From assembly GCF_006335015.1 (NCBI RefSeq), contig NZ_VDGT01000013.1:146151-210150 (forward strand): a stretch of 64,000 nt of DNA. Reading direction: 5' to 3'. Source of the DNA: Streptomyces sedi (lineage in GTDB: Bacteria > Actinomycetota > Actinomycetes > Streptomycetales > Streptomycetaceae). Made by a program: the position numbers and the translations under genes. The notes beneath the pieces are model-generated. The model was not told the DNA's origin, did not search any database, and worked only from the letters and a program-made list of their open reading frames with translations. Below are positions 33,949 to 43,456 of the stretch, one piece after another. Positions within the stretch are counted from its first letter, which is position 1. Each line of letters opens with the position of its first letter.

Positions 33949-34044
33949 TCACCCGGCTAGCACGGCGGCGCACGGGGATCAATGTTGCCCACTCGTTACC
34001 GATTCGCGCTGTGGCGGACCTCACGCCCGTGGTACGCGACGGTG

Positions 34045-34830
34045 TCAGCTCCACCACTGGTCGTAGGCGAGTCGCGCGACCAACGCCGTGACGACGACCA
34101 GCAGTACGGCCCGGACGAAGCCGCTGCCCCTGCGCAGCGCCATGTGCGCGCCGGCCCAGGCGCCCGCCATGTTGAACAGGGCCATGGCCGGGGCGAGTTG
34201 CCACAGCACGGTGCCGTTCCCCGCGAAGACCGCCAGCGCGCCGAGGTTCGTTCCGACGTTCACGATCTTCGCGGTGGCCGTCGCGCGCAGCATCGACATG
34301 CCCAGCAGCCCCACCAGGGTGATCACCAGGAACGTGCCGGTGCCGGGGCCGATCAGTCCGTCGTAGAAGGCGATGACCACGCCGACCACCAGCAGCGCGA
34401 GGGCCCTTCGCGCACGCGTGGGCGCCGGTGCGGCCCCCTCGTCCCCGAGGCCGAAGCGCGGCCGGAAGACGACGAAGCCGGCGACGGTCAACAGCACGAC
34501 CATGATCAGCGGTTGCAGCGCCTCCTTGCTGACCGCGGAGGCGAAGAGCGCGCCACCCGCCGCCGAGAGCAGCGCGAGCCCGGCGAGCCGCCAGGCCAAC
34601 GGCCGGTCGAGCGGCGCCTTTCGGGCGTAGGTGACGGCTGCGATGGAGGTGCCGGTGACGGCGACGGCCTTGTTGGTGCCGAGGGCGTAGGTGGGGGAGC
34701 TGTCCGGTAGGCCGAGCAGCAGCGCGGGGAGCAGCAGCAGCCCACCGCCCCCGACGACCGCGTCCACCCAGCCGGCGAGCGCGGCGACCACGCACAGCAC
34801 GACGGCGGTGGTGAGGGTTATGTCTGACAC
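34045..34830 (-). CDS. TSUP (TauE/SafE) family membrane permease
   Basis: 261 residues, about eight TM helices in two homologous halves. GWVDAVVGGGGLLLLPALL and the mid-protein repeat FYDGLIGPGTGTFLVI are the duplicated TSUP signatures. The family moves sulfite, sulfoacetate, sulfolactate or related organosulfur anions; the cargo here cannot be told. Alone between the NlpC gene and the repeat region upstream of nuoA. Confidence 0.88.
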   Translation of the reverse strand: MSDITLTTAVVLCVVAALAGWVDAVVGGGGLLLLPALLLGLPDSSPTYALGTNKAVAVTGTSIAAVTYARKAPLDRPLAWRLAGLALLSAAGGALFASAVSKEALQPLIMVVLLTVAGFVVFRPRFGLGDEGAAPAPTRARRALALLVVGVVIAFYDGLIGPGTGTFLVITLVGLLGMSMLRATATAKIVNVGTNLGALAVFAGNGTVLWQLAPAMALFNMAGAWAGAHMALRRGSGFVRAVLLVVVTALVARLAYDQWWS

Positions 34831-34907
34831 GTGGGATCACCCTATGTCTGCGACGCGGGGGCCTTGCCGGCCGGGGCGGGGCGTCGTCCTCGCCCCGGCG
34901 TTGGGTT

Positions 34908-35300
34908 GCTCGCGCAGTTCCCCGCGCCCCTGCACTGCCGTGGGCGGCCTGCTTGGGGGCGCGGGGAACTGCGCGAATGCTGGGTGGCGGGGGTTGGTCG
35001 ACTACTCACGTGCATGGCTGGGTGGGTTGTCGGCGTGAGCCCGGTGTGTGGTTGCTCGCGCAGTTCCCCGCGCCCCTGGGTGGGGCTGGCGTGGTGGGTC
35101 GGGTGCGGGTTCACCTGTGGCCGGTGACGGCCTGTTTGGGGGCGCGGGGAACTGCGCGAATGCTGGGTGGCGGGGGTTGGTCGACTACTCACGTGCATGG
35201 CTGGGTGGGGTGTCGGCGTGAGCCCGGTGGGTGGTTGCTCGCGCAGTTCCCCGCGCCCCTTCAGGCCGGTGGGCGGCTTGGGGGCGCGGGGAACTGCGCG
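34908..35300. repeat. Intergenic palindromic repeats, cluster 2 (three hairpin units)
   Basis: Three copies of GCTCGCGCAGTTCCCCGCGC (starting 34908, 35054, 35237), each followed by an inverted GGGGGCGCGGGGAACTGCGC (34955, 35138, 35280), form three large hairpins. From 34955 and 35138 about 118 bases are repeated with two differences, a 183-base period. They fill the gap between the TSUP gene and nuoA. Bases 35310-35580 hold nothing else recognisable. Confidence 0.88.
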
Positions 35301-35618
35301 GTGCATTGGTGGCGGGGCGAGGGCGACTACGGTGCCGCACCGGCCAGGTGGGTTGTCGGCGTGAGCCCCGGCGACCAGCCGTTTAGCACCGCGGCATCCC
35401 CTTCGCGAATTTGCTTGGCCGCTACAGCAAGTGATAAGCGACCGGCCTCCGAACCGCCCTCCACGTCGTCAGATACCCCGAGTAGTCAGCGCATGGTCGC
35501 CATGCCGCGACGTTGAGTGAAAAGTCCGCCCGTGGGGCCCGTTGAGGGAAATGGGCGGGTGGGAGAGATCACAAACTTCATGGGTGACCCCGTGTCGAAG
35601 GTCACAGGGGTCCGGGCA

Positions 35619-35653
35619 TAGGATGCTCCACAGCCTTGTGAACTGACTCACAT
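35619..35653 (+). promoter_or_regulatory. nuo operon promoter with Rex-like operator
   Basis: TAGGAT (35619-35624) is a good -10. Just downstream, TTGTGAACTGACTCACAT (35636-35653) matches 12 of 14 defined positions of the Rex operator TTGTGAA-N4-TTCACAA. GTGACC/GGTCAC (35584-35589, 35600-35605) straddles the -35 area. A repressor at this place would block transcription of nuoA-N when NADH is low. Confidence 0.7.
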
Positions 35654-35707
35654 AGCGATGATCTTCGTGGTAGCGCAGTCGCCGACGACTGGAAGGAGCG
35701 AGGTGGC

Positions 35708-36067
35708 GTGAACGCCTATGTGCCGATCCTCGTACTTGGGGCCCTAGCAGCGGGATTCGCCGTCTTCTCCGTGGTCACCGCCGCGTTGGTCGGCCCCCGG
35801 CGGTACAACCGCGCCAAGTTGGCCGCGTACGAGTGCGGCATCGAGCCCACCCCGCAGCCGGCCGGTGGCGGCCGTTTTCCCGTCAAGTACTACCTGACGG
35901 CGATGCTGTTCATCATCTTCGACATCGAGATCGTCTTCCTCTATCCGTGGGCCGTGCACTTCGACGCCCTGGGGATGTTCGGCCTCGTCCAGATGTTGGT
36001 CTTCGTCGGCCTGATCGGCGTCGCCTACGCCTACGACTGGCGACGGGGAGGACTGGAGTGGGACTGA
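35708..36067 (+). CDS. nuoA: NADH-quinone oxidoreductase subunit A
   Basis: 119 residues, three TM helices, with the family stretch KLAAYECGIEPTPQPAGGGR and the FxIKYYLxAMLFIIFDIEIVFL-like segment carrying conserved acidic residues. Membrane-arm subunit near the quinone cavity of complex I. GTG 35708 follows GGAAGGAG. First gene of a 14-gene operon, read from the promoter at 35619. Confidence 0.95.
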   Translation: MNAYVPILVLGALAAGFAVFSVVTAALVGPRRYNRAKLAAYECGIEPTPQPAGGGRFPVKYYLTAMLFIIFDIEIVFLYPWAVHFDALGMFGLVQMLVFVGLIGVAYAYDWRRGGLEWD

Positions 36068-36120
36068 GTACTCCCCGACGACGACCACGACGCGAGCGAC
36101 GCGAGGAAGGGCACTGAGAC

Positions 36121-36675
36121 ATGGGCCTCGAAGAGAAGATCCCGAGCGGGTTCCTGCTCAGCACGGTGGAGCAGATGGCCGGCCTGGCCAGGAAGTCCTC
36201 CATCTTTCCCGCCACGTTCGGACTGGCCTGCTGCGCCATCGAGATGATGACCACCGGCGCCGGCCGCTACGACCTGGCCCGTTTCGGCATGGAGGTCTTC
36301 CGCGGCTCGCCCCGCCAGGCCGATCTGATGATCGTCGCCGGCCGCGTCAGCCAGAAGATGGCGCCGGTGCTCCGCCAGGTCTACGACCAGATGGCCAACC
36401 CCAAGTGGGTCATCTCCATGGGCGTCTGCGCCTCGTCCGGCGGGATGTTCAACAACTACGCGATCGTCCAGGGCGTTGACCACGTCGTTCCCGTGGACAT
36501 CTACCTGCCGGGCTGCCCGCCGCGCCCCGAGATGCTGATGGACGCGATCATCAAGCTGCACGCGAAGATCCGCGAGGAGAAGATCGGCGTCAACCGCGAG
36601 GAGGCCGCGCGCGAGGCCGAGGAGGCCGCGCTCAACGCCCTGCCCACCATCGAGATGAAGGGCCTGCTGCGGTGA
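36121..36675 (+). CDS. nuoB: NADH-quinone oxidoreductase subunit B
   Basis: 184 residues. Carries cluster N2, the last Fe-S centre before quinone: ligands Cys37 and Cys38 (GLACCAIEMM), Cys103 (GVCASSGG) and Cys132 (LPGCPPRPE). The C-terminal 30 residues are a charged helical extension. Overlaps nuoC by four bases (GTGA). Confidence 0.97.
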   Translation: MGLEEKIPSGFLLSTVEQMAGLARKSSIFPATFGLACCAIEMMTTGAGRYDLARFGMEVFRGSPRQADLMIVAGRVSQKMAPVLRQVYDQMANPKWVISMGVCASSGGMFNNYAIVQGVDHVVPVDIYLPGCPPRPEMLMDAIIKLHAKIREEKIGVNREEAAREAEEAALNALPTIEMKGLLR

Positions 36676-37400
36676 GCGACGACGGCCACGTGAACGAGAA
36701 CACGAGCACAAGCGGCCTCCCCGCCACCCAGGGCGACAGCGGCGAGCCCATCGCCCGCCGCCGCGGCATGTTCGGCGCCAACAACGGCGGCGACACCAGC
36801 GGTTACGGCGGCCTCGACCGCACCGTCCGGATGCCGGGCGCCAGCCAGCGCCCCTACGGCGGCTACTTCGACGAGGTCGCCGACGAGCTGGAGGGCGCGC
36901 TGGAGGAGCAGGGCGTCGACCCGGCCGAGGCCGTCGAGCGCACGGTGGTCGACCGGGACGAGGTCACGTTCCACATCGCCCGCGAGCACCTGCCGGTGGT
37001 CTGCCGCACCCTCCGCGACGACCCGGCGCTCCGCTTCGAGATGTGCACCGGCGTGAGCGCCGTGCACAACCCGAGCGACGCGGGCCGCGAGCTGCACGCG
37101 GTCTACCACCTGCGGTCGTTGACCCACGGGAGGCTGATCCGGCTGGAGGTCAGCGTGCCCGACAGCGACCCGCACCTGCCGTCGGTCGTGGAGACCTACC
37201 CGACCAACGACTGGCACGAGCGCGAGGCCTACGACTTCTTCGGGCTCATCTTCGACGGACACCCCGCGCTCACCCGGATCATGATGCCCGACGACTGGCA
37301 GGGCTTCCCGCAGCGCAAGGACTACCCGCTCGGCGGCATCCCCGTCGAGTACAAGGGCGCCCAGATCCCGGCACCCGACCAGCGGAGGTCGTACAGCTGA
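36672..37400 (+). CDS. nuoC: NADH-quinone oxidoreductase subunit C
   Basis: 242 residues. The 30-kDa subunit signature EVSVPDSDPHLPSVVETYPT followed by WHEREAYDFFGLIFDGHP, ending GIPVEYKGAQIP. A flexible, poorly conserved N-terminal extension of about 70 residues precedes the fold. It packs on NuoD in the peripheral arm and holds no cofactor. NuoC and NuoD are separate here, not fused as in E. coli. Confidence 0.95.
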   Translation: MSDDGHVNENTSTSGLPATQGDSGEPIARRRGMFGANNGGDTSGYGGLDRTVRMPGASQRPYGGYFDEVADELEGALEEQGVDPAEAVERTVVDRDEVTFHIAREHLPVVCRTLRDDPALRFEMCTGVSAVHNPSDAGRELHAVYHLRSLTHGRLIRLEVSVPDSDPHLPSVVETYPTNDWHEREAYDFFGLIFDGHPALTRIMMPDDWQGFPQRKDYPLGGIPVEYKGAQIPAPDQRRSYS

Positions 37401-38731
37401 TGACCACACACGCCACCCGGCCGGCCGAGGCCAGGGAGACCACGGAAGGCCCGGTCTACACCGTCACCGGCGGCGACTGGGACGAGTTCGCCGCCGCCGT
37501 CGAGTCCGCCGACGACGAGCGCATCGTCGTCAACATGGGCCCCCAGCACCCCTCGACCCACGGGGTGTTGCGGCTGATCCTGGAGATCGACGGCGAGACG
37601 GTCACCGAGGCGCGAGCCGGCATCGGCTACCTGCACACCGGGATCGAGAAGAACCTGGAGTACCGCACCTGGTCCCAGGGCCCCACGTTCGTCACGCGCA
37701 TGGACTACCTGACGCCGTTCTTCAACGAGGCGGCGTACTGCCTGGGCGTGGAGAAGCTGCTCGGCATCACCGACGAGGTGCCGGACCGGGCCAGCGTCAT
37801 CCGGGTGCTCCTGATGGAGCTGAACCGCCTCTCCTCGCACTTCGTCGCCATCGCCACCGGCGGCATGGAGCTGGGCGCCACCACGGTGATGATCTTCGGC
37901 TTCCGGGACCGCGAGTACTGTCTTGACGTCTTCGAGCTGATCACCGGCCTGCGGATGAACCACGCGTTCATCCGCCCCGGCGGTCTCGCCCAGGACCTGC
38001 CGCCCGGCGCGATCGACGCGCTGCGCGAGTTCGTGAAGACCATGCGCAAGAACCTGCCGGAGTACGACAAGCTCTGCTCGGGCAACCCGGTCTTCAAGGC
38101 CCGCCTGGAGGACGTCGGCTACCTCGACCTCGCCGGCGCCCTGGCGCTCGGCGCCACCGGGCCGATCCTGCGCTCCGCCGGACTCCCGCACGACCTGCGC
38201 AAGTCGGACCCGTACTGCGGCTACGAGAACTACGACTTCGAGGTGCCGACGACCGACACCTGCGACTCCTACGGCCGCTTCCTGCTGCGCCTGGAGGAGA
38301 TGCGCCAGTCGCTGCGGATCATCGAGCAGTGCATCGAGCGGCTGGAGCCGGGCCCCGTCATGGTCGGCGACAAGAAGATCGCCTGGCCCGCCCAACTCGC
38401 CGTCGGCCCCGACGGCATGGGCAACTCGCTCGACCACATCAGGAACATCATGGGCACCTCCATGGAGGCCCTGATCCACCACTTCAAGCTCGTCACCGAG
38501 GGCTTCAGGGTCCCGGCCGGGCAGGTGTACACGGCGGTCGAGTCCGCCAAGGGCGAGCTGGGCGTGCACATGGTCAGCGACGGGGGCACCCGTCCCTACC
38601 GCGTGCACTTCCGCGACCCGTCCTTCACCAACCTCCAGTCCATGGCGGCGATGTGCGAGGGCGGCATGGTCGCCGACGTCATCGTCGCGGTGGCGTCCAT
38701 CGACCCCGTGATGGGAGGCGTTGACCGATGA
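37400..38731 (+). CDS. nuoD: NADH-quinone oxidoreductase subunit D
   Basis: 443 residues. The 49-kDa subunit that forms the quinone site with NuoB. NMGPQHPSTHGVLRLILE carries the quinone-binding His, and the end DPVMGGVDR is typical. ATG 37400 overlaps the nuoC stop by one base (TGATG); the frame is open further upstream but that part lies within nuoC. Ends in ATGA with nuoE. Confidence 0.97.
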   Translation: MTTHATRPAEARETTEGPVYTVTGGDWDEFAAAVESADDERIVVNMGPQHPSTHGVLRLILEIDGETVTEARAGIGYLHTGIEKNLEYRTWSQGPTFVTRMDYLTPFFNEAAYCLGVEKLLGITDEVPDRASVIRVLLMELNRLSSHFVAIATGGMELGATTVMIFGFRDREYCLDVFELITGLRMNHAFIRPGGLAQDLPPGAIDALREFVKTMRKNLPEYDKLCSGNPVFKARLEDVGYLDLAGALALGATGPILRSAGLPHDLRKSDPYCGYENYDFEVPTTDTCDSYGRFLLRLEEMRQSLRIIEQCIERLEPGPVMVGDKKIAWPAQLAVGPDGMGNSLDHIRNIMGTSMEALIHHFKLVTEGFRVPAGQVYTAVESAKGELGVHMVSDGGTRPYRVHFRDPSFTNLQSMAAMCEGGMVADVIVAVASIDPVMGGVDR

Positions 38732-39576
38732 CCGCCACCGCTGAGGGCCACGGGGTATCCCTGGGGATGCCCCAACTCCCCGCGCCGCCCTACCCGGACG
38801 ACGTCCGGGCCAGGCTGGAGGCCGACGCCGCCGAGGTCGTCGCCCGCTACCCGGACAGCCGCTCCGCGCTGCTGCCGCTGCTGCACCTGGTGCAGTCGGA
38901 GGAGGGCTACGTCACCGCCACCGGAATGCGGTTCTGCGCCGACGTGCTCGGGCTGACCACCGCCGAGGTGACGGCCGTCGCCACGTTCTACTCGATGTAC
39001 CGGCGCCGCCCCTCCGGCGACTACCAGGTCGGCGTCTGCACCAACACGCTCTGCGCCGTGCTCGGCGGCGACGCCATCTTCGAGGCGCTCCAGGAGCACC
39101 TCGGCGTCGGCAACAACGAGACCACCGAGGACGGCAAGGTCACGCTGGAGCACATCGAGTGCAACGCGGCCTGCGACTTCGCACCCGTGCTGATGGTCAA
39201 CTGGGAGTTCTTCGACAACCAGACCGTCGAGTCCGCCAAGCGCCTCGTCGACCAGCTGCGCGCCGGTGAGGAGGTCGTCCCCACCAGGGGCGCCCCGCTC
39301 TGCGACTTCAAGCGGACCGCCCGCGTCCTGGCCGGCTTCCCCGACGAGCGGCCCGGCGCGGTCGCCGCCGGCGGCAGCGCCGGCGAGGCGTCCCTCGCCG
39401 GCCTCCGGCTGGCCAAGGGGCAGGAGGGCCCGCGCGTGGTCGTCGCCCCCAGGGACCCGGACGTGCCGGACTCCGAGGAGCCCGCCCGGCACCCCAGCTC
39501 CCATGACGCCCCCCAGCAGACTTCGGCCTCGGACCCGGCCAACCCCGCCGGGCCCGCCGCCGAGGAGGGTGAGTGA
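38728..39576 (+). CDS. nuoE: NADH-quinone oxidoreductase subunit E
   Basis: 282 residues. Thioredoxin-like [2Fe-2S] subunit (N1a): Cys ligands in VCTNTLC and ECNAACDFAPV. Residues after about 215 are a Pro/Ser/Asp-rich tail absent from E. coli NuoE but common in actinomycetes. Coupled to nuoD (ATGA) and to nuoF. Confidence 0.95.
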   Translation: MTATAEGHGVSLGMPQLPAPPYPDDVRARLEADAAEVVARYPDSRSALLPLLHLVQSEEGYVTATGMRFCADVLGLTTAEVTAVATFYSMYRRRPSGDYQVGVCTNTLCAVLGGDAIFEALQEHLGVGNNETTEDGKVTLEHIECNAACDFAPVLMVNWEFFDNQTVESAKRLVDQLRAGEEVVPTRGAPLCDFKRTARVLAGFPDERPGAVAAGGSAGEASLAGLRLAKGQEGPRVVVAPRDPDVPDSEEPARHPSSHDAPQQTSASDPANPAGPAAEEGE

Positions 39577-40934
39577 TGACCGTGACCACCGACGACGTCA
39601 AGCAGGAGTCCCCGCGGGAGCTGCTGGCACCGGTGCTCTCCGCGTTCTGGGACGAGCCCGAGTCCTGGACCCTCGACGTCTACCGTCGCCACGGCGGCTA
39701 CCGGGGCCTGGCCAAGGCGCTGGAGATGGCCCCCGACGACGTCATCGCCTACGTCAAGGAGTCCGGCCTCCGCGGCCGGGGCGGCGCCGGCTTCCCCACC
39801 GGGATGAAGTGGCAGTTCATCCCGCAGGGCGACGGCAAGCCGCACTACCTCGTCGTCAACGCGGACGAGTCCGAGCCCGGGACCTGCAAGGACATCCCGC
39901 TGCTCTACGCCAACCCGCACTCCCTCGTCGAGGGCATCATCATCGCCTGCCACGCGATCCGCTCGAACCACGCCTTCATCTATCTGCGCGGCGAGGTCGT
40001 GCCCGTGCTGCGGCGGCTCCAGTCGGCCGTCGCCGAGGCACACGCCGCCGGCTACCTGGGCAAGGGCGCCCTCGGCGACGGCGGTGACCTGGAGATCACC
40101 GTGCACGCCGGCGCCGGCGCCTACATCTGCGGCGAGGAGACCGCGCTGCTGGACTCCCTGGAGGGACGACGCGGCCAGCCCAGGCTGCGCCCGCCCTTCC
40201 CCGCCGTGGCCGGGCTCTACGCCTGCCCCACCGTGGTGAACAACGTCGAGTCCATCGCCTCGGTTCCCGCCATCATGGCCGAGGGCAAGGACTGGTTCCG
40301 CTCGATGGGCAGCGAGAAGTCCCCCGGCTTCACGCTGTACTCCCTCTCCGGACACGTCGCCAGGCCCGGCCAGTACGAGGCGCCGCTCGGGATCACCCTG
40401 CGCGAACTCCTCGACCTCAGCGGCGGGATCCGCCCCGGCCACCGGCTGAAGTTCTGGACGCCGGGCGGCTCCTCGACGCCGCTGCTGACCGACGAGCACC
40501 TCGACGTCCCGCTCGACTACGAGGGCGTCGGCGCCGCCGGCTCCATGCTCGGCACCAAGGCGCTCCAGTGCTTCGACGAGACGACCTGCGTCGTCCGCGC
40601 CGTCACCCGCTGGACCGAGTTCTACGCCCACGAGTCCTGCGGCAAGTGCACCCCCTGCCGCGAGGGCACCTACTGGCTCGTCCAGCTGATGCGCGACATC
40701 GAGGCCGGCAAGGCCCTGATGAGCGACCTCGACAAGATCGCCGACATCGCGGACAACATCAACGGCAAGTCGTTCTGCGCCCTCGGCGACGGCGCGGCCA
40801 GCCCGATCTTCTCCTCGCTCAAGTACTTCCGCGCCGAGTACGAACAGCACATCACCGAGCGCGGCTGCCCCTTCGACCCCGCCAAGTCCACCGCCTGGTC
40901 GGACAGCGCAACCCACCAGGAGGTGAACGCATGA
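39576..40934 (+). CDS. nuoF: NADH-quinone oxidoreductase subunit F (NADH- and FMN-binding)
   Basis: 452 residues. Binds NADH and FMN, the electron entry point: GRGGAGFPTGMKW for FMN, the NADESEPGTCKD segment, and cluster N3 ligands in SCGKCTPCREGT plus a later Cys in SFCALGDGAASP. A GTG three bases upstream (39573) is an equally possible start; ATG 39576 is preceded by GAGGAGGGTGAG. Ends in ATGA with nuoG. Confidence 0.97.
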   Translation: MTVTTDDVKQESPRELLAPVLSAFWDEPESWTLDVYRRHGGYRGLAKALEMAPDDVIAYVKESGLRGRGGAGFPTGMKWQFIPQGDGKPHYLVVNADESEPGTCKDIPLLYANPHSLVEGIIIACHAIRSNHAFIYLRGEVVPVLRRLQSAVAEAHAAGYLGKGALGDGGDLEITVHAGAGAYICGEETALLDSLEGRRGQPRLRPPFPAVAGLYACPTVVNNVESIASVPAIMAEGKDWFRSMGSEKSPGFTLYSLSGHVARPGQYEAPLGITLRELLDLSGGIRPGHRLKFWTPGGSSTPLLTDEHLDVPLDYEGVGAAGSMLGTKALQCFDETTCVVRAVTRWTEFYAHESCGKCTPCREGTYWLVQLMRDIEAGKALMSDLDKIADIADNINGKSFCALGDGAASPIFSSLKYFRAEYEQHITERGCPFDPAKSTAWSDSATHQEVNA

Positions 40935-43456
40935 CGGTCACCACCGACGCCAAGAACGGTGGTGGGCAGCCCAAGCCGCCCCCGACCGATCTGGTCACCC
41001 TGACCATCGACGGCATCGAGATCTCCGTACCCAAGGGCACCCTGGTGATCCGGGCCGCCGAGCAACTCGGCATCGAGATCCCCCGGTTCTGCGACCACCC
41101 GCTACTCGACCCGGCGGGCGCCTGCCGGCAGTGCATCGTCGAGGTCGAGGGCCAGCGCAAGCCGATGGCCTCGTGCACCATCACCTGCACCGAGGGCATG
41201 GTCGTCCGCACCCAGCTCACCTCGCAGACGGCCGAGAAGGCCCAACGCGGCGTCATGGAGCTGCTGCTGATCAACCACCCGCTGGACTGCCCGGTCTGCG
41301 ACAAGGGCGGCGAGTGCCCCCTCCAGAACCAGGCGATGTCCACCGGCGAGGCCGAGACCCGCTTCGACGGCGTCAAGCGCACCTTCGCCAAGCCGGTGCC
41401 GATCTCCGCGCAGGTGCTGCTCGACCGCGAGCGCTGCGTGCTCTGCGCCCGCTGCACCCGCTTCTCCAACCAGGTCGCCGGCGACCCGATGATCGAGCTG
41501 CTGGAACGCGGCGCGCTCCAGCAGGTCGGCACCGGCGAGGGCGACCCGCTGGAGTCCTACTTCTCCGGCAACACCATCCAGATCTGCCCGGTCGGCGCCC
41601 TCACCTCGGCCGCCTACCGCTTCCGCGCCCGCCCGTTCGACCTGGTCTCCTCGCCCAGCGTCTGCGAGCACTGCGCCGGCGGCTGCGCCACCCGCACCGA
41701 CCACCGCCGCGGCAAGGTCATGCGGCGGCTCGCCGCCGACGACCCGCAGGTCAACGAGGAGTGGATGTGCGACAAGGGCCGCTTCGGGTTCCGCTACGCG
41801 CAGCGCCCCGACCGGCTGACCACCCCGCTGGTGCGGAACGCCGAGACCGGTGAACTCACCCCCGCCAGCTGGCCGGAGGCGCTGCGCGCCGCCGCCGAGG
41901 GGCTGACCGGCGCGCGCGGCTCGGCGGCCGTGCTGACCGGCGGCCGGCTGACGGTCGAGGACGCCTACGCCTACGGCAAGTTCGCCCGCGTCGCCCTCGG
42001 CACCAACGACGTCGACTTCCGCGCGCGCGTGCACAGCGCCGAGGAGGCCGCGTTCCTCGCCAGCCAGGTCGCCGGCCACGGCGTCGACCTCGACGGCGCC
42101 GGCACCGACTACGCCTCCCTGGAGGCGGCGCCGGCGGTGCTGCTGGTCGGCTTCGAGTCCGAGGAGGAGGCGCCAGGCGTCTTCCTGCGGCTGCGCAAGG
42201 CCCACCGCAAGCACGGCCAGCGGATCTTCTCCGTCGCCAGCCACATCACCCGCGGCCTGGCCAAGACCAACGGCACGCTGCTGCCCGCCGCGCCCGGCAC
42301 CGAGACCGACTGGCTGGAGGCGCTGGCCGGTTCGGACCCGGCGCTCGGCGCCGAGGGCCGCCAGGCCGCCGAGGCGCTGCGCGAGTCCGGCGCGCTGATC
42401 GTCGTCGGCGAGCGGCTGGCCGGCGTCTCCGGCGGCTTCACCGCCGCCGTCGCCGCCGCGGCGGCCACCGGCGCCCGGCTGGTGTGGATCCCGCGCCGCG
42501 CCGGCGAGCGCGGCGCCATCGAGGCGGGCACGCTGCCCGGGCTGCTGCCCGGCGGCAGGCCCGAGTCGGACGCCGAAGCCAGGGCCGAGATCGCCGCCGC
42601 CTGGGGCCTGCGGGCCCTGCCCGAGGCCGCCGGGCGGGACACCGCCGGCATCGTCCAAGCCGCCGCCGGCGGCGAGTTGGCCGCCCTGGTGGTGGCCGGC
42701 GTCGAGATCGCCGACCTGCCGGACCCGGCAGGGGCCCGCGCCGCGCTGGACGCGGTCGCCGCCGACGGCTTCCTGCTCAGCCTGGAGCAGCGCCCCTCCG
42801 AGGTCACCGACCGCGCCCACGTGGTGCTGCCGGTCTCCGCCGTCGTGGAGAAGGAAGGCACCTTCCTCAACTGGGAGGGCCGCGCCCGGCCGTTCGCCGC
42901 CGCGATCAAGCCCGACCAGATGACCAGGCGGCAGACCGTTCCCGACGCCCGCGCGCTCCAGATGCTGGCCGACGCGCTCGACGTGCACCTGGGCCTGCCC
43001 GACCTGCCGACGCTCCGCGCCGAGCTGGACGGCCTGGGCGAGTGGCGCGGCGCGCTGCCGCTCGGGCCCACCGCGACGCCCGCCGACCTGCCGAGGCCGG
43101 GGGCCGGCGAGGCCGTGCTCGCCGGCCACCGGCTGCTGCTCGACCAGGGGTTGATGCAGCAGGGCGACGACGCGCTGAAGGCCACCCGGCACGCCGCCGA
43201 GGCCAGGCTCTCCCCGGCCACCGCCGAGGAGACCGGCGTCGCCACCGGCGACCACCTCACCGTCACCGGCCCCGCCGGCACCGTGACCCTGCCGCTGCGG
43301 GTCACCGACGAGCTGCCCGACCGTGTGGTCTGGCTGCCCCTCAACTCCGTTGGTGGCGGCGCCTACCAGGACCTGGGCGCCCGTCCCGGCGAGCTGGTCC
43401 GGGTCGCCGCCCAGACCTCGGCCGCTTCCCCGGCCACCGAGGAGGTGAACGCGTGA
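40931..43456 (+). CDS. nuoG: NADH-quinone oxidoreductase subunit G
   Basis: 841 residues. N-terminal ferredoxin-like [2Fe-2S] N1b (FCDHPLLDPAGACRQC, CTITC), then N5 (HPLDCPVCDKGGECPLQ), N4 (CVLCARCTRFSN, ICPVGALT) and an extra CxxCxxxC set (CEHCAGGC with a Cys in EEWMCDKGRFG) typical of the N7 cluster. The long C-terminal region is a degenerate molybdopterin-oxidoreductase fold. Starts inside the nuoF stop (ATGA). Confidence 0.96.
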   Translation: MTVTTDAKNGGGQPKPPPTDLVTLTIDGIEISVPKGTLVIRAAEQLGIEIPRFCDHPLLDPAGACRQCIVEVEGQRKPMASCTITCTEGMVVRTQLTSQTAEKAQRGVMELLLINHPLDCPVCDKGGECPLQNQAMSTGEAETRFDGVKRTFAKPVPISAQVLLDRERCVLCARCTRFSNQVAGDPMIELLERGALQQVGTGEGDPLESYFSGNTIQICPVGALTSAAYRFRARPFDLVSSPSVCEHCAGGCATRTDHRRGKVMRRLAADDPQVNEEWMCDKGRFGFRYAQRPDRLTTPLVRNAETGELTPASWPEALRAAAEGLTGARGSAAVLTGGRLTVEDAYAYGKFARVALGTNDVDFRARVHSAEEAAFLASQVAGHGVDLDGAGTDYASLEAAPAVLLVGFESEEEAPGVFLRLRKAHRKHGQRIFSVASHITRGLAKTNGTLLPAAPGTETDWLEALAGSDPALGAEGRQAAEALRESGALIVVGERLAGVSGGFTAAVAAAAATGARLVWIPRRAGERGAIEAGTLPGLLPGGRPESDAEARAEIAAAWGLRALPEAAGRDTAGIVQAAAGGELAALVVAGVEIADLPDPAGARAALDAVAADGFLLSLEQRPSEVTDRAHVVLPVSAVVEKEGTFLNWEGRARPFAAAIKPDQMTRRQTVPDARALQMLADALDVHLGLPDLPTLRAELDGLGEWRGALPLGPTATPADLPRPGAGEAVLAGHRLLLDQGLMQQGDDALKATRHAAEARLSPATAEETGVATGDHLTVTGPAGTVTLPLRVTDELPDRVVWLPLNSVGGGAYQDLGARPGELVRVAAQTSAASPATEEVNA

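Noticed and set aside
33772..34044. c-di-AMP (ydaO-type) riboswitch upstream of the NlpC/P60 gene
   Set aside because: Such switches occur before cell-wall hydrolase genes in actinomycetes, but the conserved segments were not found on the minus strand here.
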